Of a stretch of DNA of 44,525 nucleotides, positions 38,344 to 44,525 are shown one piece after another. Both the position numbers and the translations under genes were made by a program. The first letter of the stretch is position 1. Every line of letters starts with the position of its first letter. The notes under the pieces are model-generated. The model saw nothing but the letters and a program-made list of their open reading frames with translations. It was not told the DNA's origin and did not search any database. This stretch comes from Thermoproteota archaeon (GTDB lineage Archaea; Korarchaeota; Korarchaeia; Korarchaeales; Korarchaeaceae), in contig WALU01000026.1 in NCBI GenBank assembly GCA_015522685.1, forward strand, positions 1 to 44,525, given 5' to 3'.

Positions 38344-39303
38344 ATGCAGAAATATATGAAAGCTCTTATCACTGGAGGAGCAGGCTTTATTGGTAGTCAT
38401 CTTGCCGACCGTTTGATGCGAGAAGGATATTATGTAAGGGCTCTAGATAACTTGGCTACGGGCTCTCTTGAAAACATTTCTCAATGGATGGATAACCCTC
38501 GCTTCACCTTCATCAAGGGAGACTGTCTGAACCCTAACGAGATCGAAAGAGCAGTTAAAGATGTAGACATTATCTATCACCTAGCAGCTAACCCAGATGT
38601 TCGGGTAGGTGCTGTAGATACTCGAAGAGATTTAGAACAGAATATAATCGCTACCTACAATGTCTTGGAAGCCATGCGCAAATCTAAAACGGCGAAGACA
38701 ATAGTATTCACATCAAGTTCTACCGTCTATGGTGATGCTGAAACATTACCGACTCCAGAGAGTTACGCTCCCTTGAAGCCCATATCCATCTATGGAGCCT
38801 CTAAACTCGCATGCGAAGCCATGATCTCAGCATACTCTTACATGTTTGGGATGAAGAGTGTGATTTACCGATTGGCGAATATCATTGGACCGAGAAGTAA
38901 TCATGGCGTTATCTACGATTTCGTGCAGAAACTCCTCAGTAACCAGAGAGAGCTTGAAATATTAGGTGATGGAGCCCAGAGCAAGTCCTACCTCTACATA
39001 ACGGATTGCATAGATGCCATAATATTTGGTCTGGAGAAATCAGAAAAGCAAGTTGAGATATATAACTTAGGCTCAGAGGATCTAGTTGACGTGAAAACCA
39101 TAGCCAATATAATTATAGGGGAAATGGGCCTCAGAAATGTAGAACTGAAGTTCACTGGAGGAATTGATGGTGGGAGAGGGTGGAAAGGAGATGTGAAGCA
39201 CATGATTCTAGATATTTCAAGGATGAAATCACTCGGATGGGGGCCTAAGTACAGCAGTACTGAAGCAGTGAGGCTCACAGCCAGGGAAATATTGAGACAG
39301 TAG
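38344..39303 (+). CDS. NAD-dependent nucleotide-sugar epimerase (UDP-glucose 4-epimerase type)
   Basis: A 319-residue extended short-chain dehydrogenase. The Rossmann motif is TGGAGFIGSH (residues 10-19), the catalytic triad is Ser-Ser-Thr in VFTSSSTVYG and Tyr-x-x-x-Lys in YGASK, and NLATGS and HLAANPDVR fix it in the GalE-like/archaeal epimerase group. It probably interconverts UDP-glucose and UDP-galactose or a related sugar for glycan synthesis. It is monocistronic. It uses more GCC/CGT-type codons in its first half than the neighbours, a slight sign of transfer. Confidence 0.88.
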   Translation: MQKYMKALITGGAGFIGSHLADRLMREGYYVRALDNLATGSLENISQWMDNPRFTFIKGDCLNPNEIERAVKDVDIIYHLAANPDVRVGAVDTRRDLEQNIIATYNVLEAMRKSKTAKTIVFTSSSTVYGDAETLPTPESYAPLKPISIYGASKLACEAMISAYSYMFGMKSVIYRLANIIGPRSNHGVIYDFVQKLLSNQRELEILGDGAQSKSYLYITDCIDAIIFGLEKSEKQVEIYNLGSEDLVDVKTIANIIIGEMGLRNVELKFTGGIDGGRGWKGDVKHMILDISRMKSLGWGPKYSSTEAVRLTAREILRQ

Positions 39304-39520
39304 GCAATTCATAGGGATAAATATGAGCTAGGTCAAGAGAGGATTCAGCTCCAAGTAAGTTACTATGCTTACAAGAACGGGTATCTTACTTTCTTTCTTT
39401 CATTCACCTTTGCTTTGCTTCCAGGACCCCCCCAGCTGTGAGAATTTGAAGAGCTTCATCTCAAGAATTTCTTCTTACCTCTAAATTGCTGAGGATTGTT
39501 TGTCTTTTATCTCCCTATAA

Positions 39521-39664
39521 CTATAGAGAGAAACTCATCAATATTGGAATTACAGTAGCTCCCCATATAGTTAGTATAACCCCTATCACCCACTTGAAGT
39601 TACTGTGAATCTCCTTCCTCAGATCATTAATATCCTGCTTGGTAGATATCCTTAGATTGGCCAT
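39521..39664 (-). CDS. Small coiled-coil/transmembrane protein, probably 5'-truncated
   Basis: A 47-residue frame: MANLRISTKQDINDLRKEIH, then SNFKWVIGVILTIWGATVIP and ILMSFSL. It is a short coiled coil followed by one membrane helix. The frame stays open upstream to about 39717 and encodes another copy of the heptad unit (TKGDINELRKEM), without a start codon before a TAG. The 16-residue repeat TK-x-DIN-x-LRKE resembles small DUF1640/Bdr-like coiled-coil membrane proteins. I take it as the 3' end of a truncated gene or as a very small protein. The rest of the 635-bp gap (39304-39938) has only a pyrimidine-rich tract at about 39380-39422. Confidence 0.5.
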   Translation of the reverse strand: MANLRISTKQDINDLRKEIHSNFKWVIGVILTIWGATVIPILMSFSL

Positions 39665-39938
39665 CTCTTTCCTAAGCTCATTAATGTCTCCCTTAGTAGG
39701 GTAGGAGAAATCTCCAATCTACCTTGCACCATTCATTCGAGTTCTACTTAGTGAATAAGAAGGAAGCTAAAAGATACTTTACCAGAATCAAGGAGATAAT
39801 CAAGTATTGATATTATTTATGTGGCCCTAGGAAGAGAAGTAGAGAAAGCAGAGGTAAGTAAAAGATAGAAAGCTGATATTGATATGCGGCTCCAACCTTG
39901 TAAGAAGTTTTATTTGTCCTTCGAGGCATTCTACATAA

Positions 39939-40547
39939 ATGAAATCATATAATGATCTTAAGGTCTGGCTTCTGGTGGTAATCCTAGTGAGCTTGCTGTT
40001 CGCATTATCTTACCTGTATATGTCTAGGAGGGAAGTAGGTAAGGAGGAGAAAGTGACTATTCACCCTACAAAAGGAGCGAGCCTTAAGATAATTATAAAT
40101 GTAAGAGATGCAATGGGTCACTACTTGCAGGTGAGGAAGTGGGACGGAAAGGACTTTAAGCGAATATTAGGGAATGAGGAGTCCTTTAAGAAGGAGATTG
40201 TGGAGAAATTCAAGAAAATACATGGATCTTATGGGATATCTATAGAGAACTGTACAGCATCAATAAATGAGGGAGAGATGATCTCAGTTCTAGAATGCGA
40301 CATAAAAGGCTTCATATGCAGAAGTGGAAATTCTTATACAGCAGAATTTGAATGGCTGCTGGGTCCTCTCGGCTTGGACTTTCTAGACAATAAATTCGGA
40401 GAGAGTAAGGACTCCCTCTACTGGAATGGAACGATAAATGGGACAGCAGTGAGCATTTTAGTGAAGCTTCCGCCGATGAATAAGCCTTACGCTGCTTGGG
40501 GCCAGCCTAACGGTCACTGCCATGCCCATGTTTGGTGGAAGAGATAA
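39939..40547 (+). CDS. Membrane-anchored hypothetical protein with His/Cys C-terminus
   Basis: A 202-residue protein with one N-terminal membrane helix (about 9-28) and the rest outside the cell. The ectodomain has strands around LKIIINVRDAMGHYLQVRKW, three further Cys (105, 120, 127) and ends GHCHAHVWWKR, with His193, Cys194, His195 and His197 clustered at the C-terminus. That tail could bind copper, zinc or haem. I do not recognise the family. Codon use matches the genome. It stands alone between two gaps. Confidence 0.65.
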   Translation: MKSYNDLKVWLLVVILVSLLFALSYLYMSRREVGKEEKVTIHPTKGASLKIIINVRDAMGHYLQVRKWDGKDFKRILGNEESFKKEIVEKFKKIHGSYGISIENCTASINEGEMISVLECDIKGFICRSGNSYTAEFEWLLGPLGLDFLDNKFGESKDSLYWNGTINGTAVSILVKLPPMNKPYAAWGQPNGHCHAHVWWKR

Positions 40548-40641
40548 TTAGCTATTGGTTACTTAAGGGAACCATATTTTAAAAAAGCGGTTCCCTATGA
40601 TGGTATGATAAGGGCTTTTTCATGAAAAGAGGTAAGGAGTG

Positions 40642-41709
40642 ATGCTTGGACAGCAGCAGAAGCTCAAGATCAAGCTGAACAAGCTGCTTGACGAGAAGCC
40701 AGATTACCTAGAGGCCCTCAAGCGCATTCTAGACTATCATGATACCTACTTCGAATGCGCCAAGTGTGGCTCTCAAGATCTTGAGCGCCTATCTAAGTTC
40801 CAGTGGAAATGCACCAAGTGTGGCTCAACAACTATTTATGTTGGCTTTCATGCCACAGATGTCGGGGTACCTAGCTGGCAGCTGCAGAAGTTGCTCCAGC
40901 TAGGCATCCTTGAAACAGTGTACAGGTCGTCAAGGAGCGGAGTCCACTATCTTTTAGCCCAGCCTTCACTAGTTAGAGAGATAGTGAAGAGAGAAGAAGA
41001 GCGAACAACCGAGGTTGATATTAGCAACATTGAAAGCGAAGGCGAAGAAGGGAAAACCTACATCCCTGAAGATATGTTCTCTGTAATAAAGGGCTACGAT
41101 GACATAAAGAAAGTAATACTCAAGTCAATAACTAGCGATAAGCCAGTTAGCATATTCTTAATAGGGCCTCCTGCATCCGCCAAGTCTTTGTTCCTTGAAG
41201 AGCTCAACCGCCTACCTAACAGCTACTACGTCCTTGCAGGAACATCAACTAAAGCTGGCCTCCGCGACTTGGTAGCCATAGAGAAACCCCGCTTCCTCCT
41301 CATCGATGAGCTTGATAAGATAAGATCAACAAGTGATCTATCAGTACTGCTAAACTGGATGGAGTCAGGCAAGCTAACCATAACCATGCACAAAAGGAGG
41401 GAGGTAATAAACTACAAGGGTTGGGTATTTGCTGCAGCCAACAGGGTGGGTAAGATACCTCCTGAACTCCTGTCACGATTCCTTAGATTCTACCTAAAAC
41501 CCTACACAGAACAGGAATTTAGAGGAGTTGCAGTAAGGGTCATGATCGAGAGGGAAAAGAAGCCAAAGGAGATTGCAGAGTACATAGCAGATGCCGTTCT
41601 TAAGCTAGGATCAAGGGACGTAAGGGATGCGATCAAGCTAGCTAGGTTGTGCGAGAGCAAGGAGGAAGTAGATCTGGTAGTTAAGACAATGAAGAAGTAC
41701 AAGAGATAA
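40642..41709 (+). CDS. AAA ATPase with N-terminal zinc ribbon
   Basis: A 355-residue protein. An N-terminal zinc ribbon (Cys40, 43, 58, 61) is followed by a winged-helix-like part (VPSWQLQKLLQLGILETVYR, SRSGVHYLL). The AAA+ module has Walker A GPPASAKS (176-183), Walker B FLLIDELDK (219-227) and sensor 1 FAAANR, with a C-terminal helical lid. It is close to the RuvB/MoxR-like ATPases found in Thermoprotei; its role is not established, and replication, recombination or remodelling is possible. Arg is often CGC (for example in CTCAAGCGC, CTCAACCGCC), while neighbours use AGA/AGG, so the gene may be acquired. GTG at 40639 is an alternative start; GAGGTAAG is the likely ribosome site. Confidence 0.8.
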   Translation: MLGQQQKLKIKLNKLLDEKPDYLEALKRILDYHDTYFECAKCGSQDLERLSKFQWKCTKCGSTTIYVGFHATDVGVPSWQLQKLLQLGILETVYRSSRSGVHYLLAQPSLVREIVKREEERTTEVDISNIESEGEEGKTYIPEDMFSVIKGYDDIKKVILKSITSDKPVSIFLIGPPASAKSLFLEELNRLPNSYYVLAGTSTKAGLRDLVAIEKPRFLLIDELDKIRSTSDLSVLLNWMESGKLTITMHKRREVINYKGWVFAAANRVGKIPPELLSRFLRFYLKPYTEQEFRGVAVRVMIEREKKPKEIAEYIADAVLKLGSRDVRDAIKLARLCESKEEVDLVVKTMKKYKR

Positions 41710-41715
41710 TCGCGC

Positions 41716-41729
41716 GCCCTCTCAAGGGC
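41716..41729 (+). terminator. GC-rich hairpin after the AAA ATPase gene
   Basis: GCCCT-CTCA-AGGGC forms a 5-bp stem 7 nt after the stop codon, preceded by CGCGC. No U-run follows, so termination is uncertain; it may have come along with the gene. Confidence 0.3.
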
Positions 41730-41772
41730 TTCAAGGTTGGTAGATTCTTGTGGAAGCTGGGTAATAGATCAC

Positions 41773-41786
41773 CATCTCATGAGATG
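41773..41786. repeat. 14-bp perfect palindrome
   Basis: CATCTCATGAGATG is self-complementary over all 14 bases and lies in the 153-bp gap between the AAA ATPase and the 74-residue gene, 77 nt upstream of the latter. It could be an operator or mark an insertion boundary. Confidence 0.4.
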
Positions 41787-41862
41787 CGATGAGGGAATTA
41801 AATGACTCTATTCCCTCAGGAGAGAGAAAGGAGGATGTAAAATCCTTTCTGCAGCAGATTTA

Positions 41863-42087
41863 ATGATGAAGCCTCTTACAATGTTGGAAGCTTGGCGCAG
41901 GACTCTCTACAGGCTAATGCCAGTATCTAATGAGTGGTTTAGAGATTATTCCCTCATGAGAGAACTGAAAAGGGACTATAGGGGTATATGGCCCGAAATA
42001 AAGGTAGATTTAGGCAAGAATAGGCCGAATAATGAGAAAGGATTTGAGAGCTTGCTAAGATGTTCTCTGAGGAGAATTGAAGCCTAA
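41863..42087 (+). CDS. Small hypothetical protein
   Basis: A 74-residue basic protein (MLEAWRRTLYRLMPVSNEWF, LMRELKRDYRGIWPEIKVDL) with coding-like composition and ATG-ATG start. No family recognised. It is convergent with the AbiE-type pair, 4 bp from the antitoxin stop codon. It may be an accessory gene or the remnant of a longer one. Confidence 0.4.
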   Translation: MMKPLTMLEAWRRTLYRLMPVSNEWFRDYSLMRELKRDYRGIWPEIKVDLGKNRPNNEKGFESLLRCSLRRIEA

Positions 42088-42091
42088 TTCT

Positions 42092-42742
42092 CTAACTAAC
42101 GGAATATTTGCTCTTTATTAGCAAATTGATCCTTTCTTCTATCTTCTTTCGTCCTTTCACACGCCTCTCCTTCATGATCTCGATGTATTTCCTGACCTTA
42201 TTCATATCGATCATCTCAAGCAGTCTAGATGCGATCTCATCAGCTGCTGGATACCTGAGGTATATAAGATCTATCAGCGTTTTCTCAGGATCTGAAATCC
42301 TTATCCACTCTTCTAAATCCTCCAAATACTTGTACTCATATCCAAAGTACATCTTATCGGATATTTTTCTAAGTAGTACCTTGAAACCAGCCACTTCGCG
42401 AACCCCATGCTTAACGGTCCTCGAAACATTAGGGGAAAGAATTGTAACAGCTGTTACCTGATTCCATGCTCCATGAAGGAAAGCTGCTGATCCCAGTCCT
42501 ACATAAGCTCTAGGCAGTGCTTTAGCCACCATGTAAGGCGACTTTTTGAAGGAGTACACTCCCTTCAATAGCTCGATTATCTGGCCCTTCTTCCTCAAGT
42601 TATGAATGAGGACTTTAGCATAATTCCTTCCAACTGAAGCCTCGACTGACCTAAATGTGAAGAACGATGCCTCTTTCAGCTTCTGGACGAGCTCTGAGTG
42701 CTTAATGGGCAAATCTCTCGACCTTCCTAACAATGGTCTCAA
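42092..42742 (-). CDS. AbiEi-like type IV antitoxin
   Basis: A 216-residue protein of the AbiEi/transcriptional regulator type. An N-terminal winged helix (ELVQKLKEASFFTFRSVEA, YAKVLIHNLRKKGQIIEL, then LKGVYSF) is followed by a domain with AYVGLGSAAFLHGAWNQVTA and WIRISDPEKTLIDLIYLRY, the AbiEi signature. It should neutralise the neighbouring nucleotidyltransferase and repress the promoter. The TTG start overlaps the toxin gene by 41 bp; a second TTG (42712, reading LPIKHSEL) would reduce that to 11 bp and has a GGAAGG site upstream. Confidence 0.8.
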   Translation of the reverse strand: MRPLLGRSRDLPIKHSELVQKLKEASFFTFRSVEASVGRNYAKVLIHNLRKKGQIIELLKGVYSFKKSPYMVAKALPRAYVGLGSAAFLHGAWNQVTAVTILSPNVSRTVKHGVREVAGFKVLLRKISDKMYFGYEYKYLEDLEEWIRISDPEKTLIDLIYLRYPAADEIASRLLEMIDMNKVRKYIEIMKERRVKGRKKIEERINLLIKSKYSVS

Positions 42743-43334
42743 AGCTGGGAGGTTTCCCCATCAGCACGATCTCCTTCAATATAGAATAGTCCTCTGGTGG
42801 GCTTTTCAGGGCGAGGAGAAGTTCCCTGATCAATTCCCTTATGGATAAATCCTCACACATGCCCAAGAGATAGTACACGTCATACAGATCCCTAGCCTTT
42901 CTTCTATTCATGTAAGCCTGTATCTTCTCCTTTAAGAGGGAGCAAGGTGTTAGGGTCTTTACAACAATACTGCTACCATCTACAAGCCAGAAATCCTCCT
43001 CAACCACCTCCCTCTCCTCGAACATGGGAGATGCCTCCAGCTCCACTTCTACTCCATTGCTGACCCTTAAGTAGAGAACCCTAGAGGGAGTAAGCTTCAC
43101 CCTAGTTACATTTAGAGAGGAGGAAAGTACTTCAGGAATTTCCTCAACGTCTTGGCAGTATATATCCACATCGTATGAGAATCTCTTCCCTCCATAAATC
43201 CGCCATATGGCTGTACCTCCATGTACTATGAAATCTATCTTTCTTGATAGTTCTAGCACGAGTATATCCTGCATTTCAGCTATTTTGAGCATAACACCTT
43301 TCAATACTTTTATTAGAGGTATTTTCCTATGCAC
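42702..43334 (-). CDS. AbiEii/AbiGii-like nucleotidyltransferase toxin
   Basis: A 210-residue nucleotidyltransferase of the AbiEii family, the toxin of type IV toxin-antitoxin and abortive-infection pairs; members transfer nucleotides to tRNA. The motif HGGTAIWRIYGGKRFSYDVD (38-57) carries GG-T and S-x-D-x-D. The later LTPCSLLKEKIQAYMNRRKA and DLYDVYYLL complete the signature. It is the first gene of the pair, while in most AbiE loci the antitoxin comes first. The ATG has no ribosome site; the TATA box 26 nt upstream sits in an 11-bp inverted repeat. Confidence 0.85.
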   Translation of the reverse strand: MHRKIPLIKVLKGVMLKIAEMQDILVLELSRKIDFIVHGGTAIWRIYGGKRFSYDVDIYCQDVEEIPEVLSSSLNVTRVKLTPSRVLYLRVSNGVEVELEASPMFEEREVVEEDFWLVDGSSIVVKTLTPCSLLKEKIQAYMNRRKARDLYDVYYLLGMCEDLSIRELIRELLLALKSPPEDYSILKEIVLMGKPPSFETIVRKVERFAH

Positions 43335-43346
43335 ATGATTTATTGG

Positions 43347-43374
43347 CTTGGGTTATATTAAACTATAACCTAAG
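43347..43374. promoter_or_regulatory. Inverted repeat over the AbiE promoter
   Basis: CTTGGGTTATA (43347-43357) and TATAACCTAAG (43364-43374) pair at 10 of 11 positions around a 6-nt spacer. The minus-strand TATA box (TTTAATATAA, about 43353-43362) is inside it, 25 nt before the leaderless toxin ATG. AbiEi proteins are known to bind inverted repeats at their own promoters. Confidence 0.65.
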
Positions 43375-43469
43375 TCAACAATAATGTTCTAGGTATGAGC
43401 TGATTGGAATTTCGAGAGAAGAAATTAGTAGGGAGGTCAGAAGAGAATTGAGAATGGAGTCTCTCTTAC

Positions 43470-43763
43470 TGTGTGTCAGATCTTTTATAGAAACATTCCC
43501 TTTAGCTTACCTTCTGCGTCTACAACAACTAAATGCTGATTCCATATTCACTTAGTATCTAACAGCCAGAGCTACGGTATCATCTTACTTAACTTTCACA
43601 ATGCTTGTCCTCATAATTTTAGATATTTTTGAATTCTCCTTGCCCTCACCAAAGGCATATGTTATGTCTCTTTCCAATCATCACACCGACGAGATTGCCT
43701 AGCTCATCAACGATTGGGAGAAATCTGATATAAGCCTTTCACTATTCTAACTGTAGCATTCAT
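43470..43763 (-). pseudogene. Decayed CBS-pair protein gene
   Basis: The 500-bp gap between the AbiE-type and VapBC loci carries broken CBS-domain sequence on the minus strand. From ATG 43763: MNATVRIVKG; after a frameshift RFLPIVDELGNLVGVMIGKR; then KISKIMRTSIVKVK, a stop, DDTVALAVRY, a stop, and after another shift QHLVVVDAEGKLKGMF, stop, KDLTH. These are the standard strand-turn elements of a CBS pair (PIVDE-G-LVG, IM-x-V-V-x-D-T-A, HLVVVD-EGKL-G). Two internal stops and at least two frameshifts make it non-functional. Confidence 0.82.
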
Positions 43764-43784
43764 GGTTAAACTTTCAGTTGAACA

Positions 43785-43817
43785 TAGTTATACTTTAAGT
43801 TTAAATTAGTATAACTA
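43785..43817. promoter_or_regulatory. Perfect 10-bp inverted repeat upstream of vapBC (43.8 kb)
   Basis: TAGTTATACT (43785-43794) and AGTATAACTA (43808-43817) are perfect complements with a 13-bp A/T-rich spacer that contains TATA-like sequence (TTTAAATTA). It ends 19 nt before the antitoxin GTG. The arrangement matches an AbrB-type VapB operator for autorepression. Confidence 0.65.
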
Positions 43818-43836
43818 CAAGGTGGCTAGGGATTGA

Positions 43837-44085
43837 GTGGCTATTAAACTGAAGGTCGGCCCGAAGGGGCAGGTGATAATCCCTAAGGTATTGAGAGAGG
43901 CCTATGGGATCAAAGAAGGTGGTGAGATCGTGGTAATTCCTGAAAAGGATGGCCTGTTCATAAAGGGGAGGGAGGATCCCATCAAGGTTTATGAGGATAT
44001 ACTGAGGTGGAAGAGAAGTGTGAAGGGAAAGCCAGCCAATCTTGGAGAGCTAAGGTCAGTTGAGCTGGAGGAGGAGTTCGATTGA
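43837..44085 (+). CDS. vapB: AbrB/SpoVT-type antitoxin
   Basis: An 82-residue antitoxin with the swapped-hairpin AbrB DNA-binding domain (KLKVGPKGQVIIPKVLREAY, GIKEGGEIVVIPEKDGLFIK) and an acidic C-terminal tail for toxin binding. It starts with GTG, preceded by GGTGG about 15 nt upstream, and overlaps vapC by 4 bp (TTGA). The inverted repeat just upstream is its likely operator. Confidence 0.9.
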   Translation: MAIKLKVGPKGQVIIPKVLREAYGIKEGGEIVVIPEKDGLFIKGREDPIKVYEDILRWKRSVKGKPANLGELRSVELEEEFD

Positions 44086-44480
44086 GGGTGTTCATAGATG
44101 CGAGCCTCCTCATCTATATGATAGCGCCTGGACTCGAGGAGGTAGTTGATTTCTACAGAAAGCTCCTTGAAGAACACAAGCTTTTCACTGACCCTCTTGT
44201 ACTGGATGAAACCATATATGTATCAAAGAGAAAATATAGCATCTCGTATAAGAGCTCCATAGAATTCATCGACAGGTTTGTCCTGCCAAATGTTACCGTT
44301 CTTCCAGTAGGACCAATGGAATATGCTAGAGGGAGAAAAATCATTTTGGAGGAAGGCATCCCTCCATCAGATGCCTTGCATTATGGAGTTATGGTGAACA
44401 ATGGTATTTCCGCAATTGCCACAGAAGATGAGGACTTCGAGAGACTTCCCGTCAAAGTAGTATGGTTAGATTACTCTTAG
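44082..44480 (+). CDS. vapC: VapC-type PIN-domain toxin
   Basis: A 132-residue PIN-domain ribonuclease paired with the AbrB-type antitoxin. Acidic residues are Asp6 (MRVFIDASLL), Glu43 (LVLDETIYVSKR), Asp97 (PPSDALHYGVM) and Asp116/118 (ATEDEDFERL), so the active site looks complete. It starts with TTG, overlapping the antitoxin stop by 4 bp; GTG 44088 is an alternative. It is unrelated in sequence detail to the vapC at 37.4 kb, which has a different antitoxin type. Confidence 0.9.
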   Translation: MRVFIDASLLIYMIAPGLEEVVDFYRKLLEEHKLFTDPLVLDETIYVSKRKYSISYKSSIEFIDRFVLPNVTVLPVGPMEYARGRKIILEEGIPPSDALHYGVMVNNGISAIATEDEDFERLPVKVVWLDYS

Positions 44481-44525
44481 TTATTACTATAAAGGCTCTA
44501 CTGCTTCTTGGAAGAATCCTAAAGG

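Noticed and set aside
39380..39422. Polypyrimidine tract as regulatory element
   Set aside because: C/T-rich sequence alone, in a gap without a downstream gene on the plus strand for 500 bp; no symmetry or motif supports a function.

Overview
The window looks like part of the chromosome of a thermophilic archaeon. The signs are HerA-NurA, a lipoate ligase split into two genes, class II HMG-CoA reductase, stand-alone and full Lrp/AsnC proteins, VapBC pairs, TATA boxes about 25 nt ahead of many start codons (leaderless mRNAs), AGA/AGG arginine and ATA isoleucine codons, and a purine-rich sense strand. A TACK-type lineage (Thermoproteota or Korarchaeota-like) is my best guess, but nothing in the window fixes it. 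I found no rRNA, canonical tRNA or CRISPR array.

Layout. 0-7.3 kb: the 3' end of a tungsten aldehyde:ferredoxin oxidoreductase and its radical SAM/SPASM neighbour; a full-length isopropylmalate-synthase-like protein that has lost its metal ligands; then nurA-herA, with an intein inside the HerA P-loop. 7.4-13.5 kb: a CARF-like winged-helix regulator with a palindrome around its TATA box, a decayed membrane gene, an APC permease with a small RAM-domain protein and an Lrp regulator, and lplA-lplB, whose start regions share a 37-bp direct repeat. 13.5-32 kb: mostly housekeeping and envelope genes. These are a B3/4-domain protein, a secreted FG-GAP protein, an aspartoacylase-family enzyme, a YkgJ protein, a lipid-linked sugar flippase, a DUF401 permease, a DUF389 protein with an added ectodomain, a DUF354 protein, an MBL hydrolase, HMG-CoA reductase with an enolase-superfamily partner, an ACT/V4R protein and a BASS/ACR3-like transporter.

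32-44.5 kb is accessory in character. It holds two clearly decayed genes (an alpha/beta hydrolase and a CBS-pair protein), a small coiled-coil/membrane remnant, a 691-codon DNA methyltransferase gene without a visible nuclease partner, two VapBC pairs, an AbiE-type type IV toxin-antitoxin pair, and an AAA ATPase with different codon choice. Inverted repeats sit on or beside the promoters of all three toxin-antitoxin loci and of the CARF-like gene, which suggests autorepression.

I see no complete new multi-gene defence system. The strongest unexplained items are the LeuA-like protein without catalytic residues (2080-3600), the P-loop intein (4611-5699), the repeated lplA/lplB start region, and the DUF389 protein with a secreted domain.
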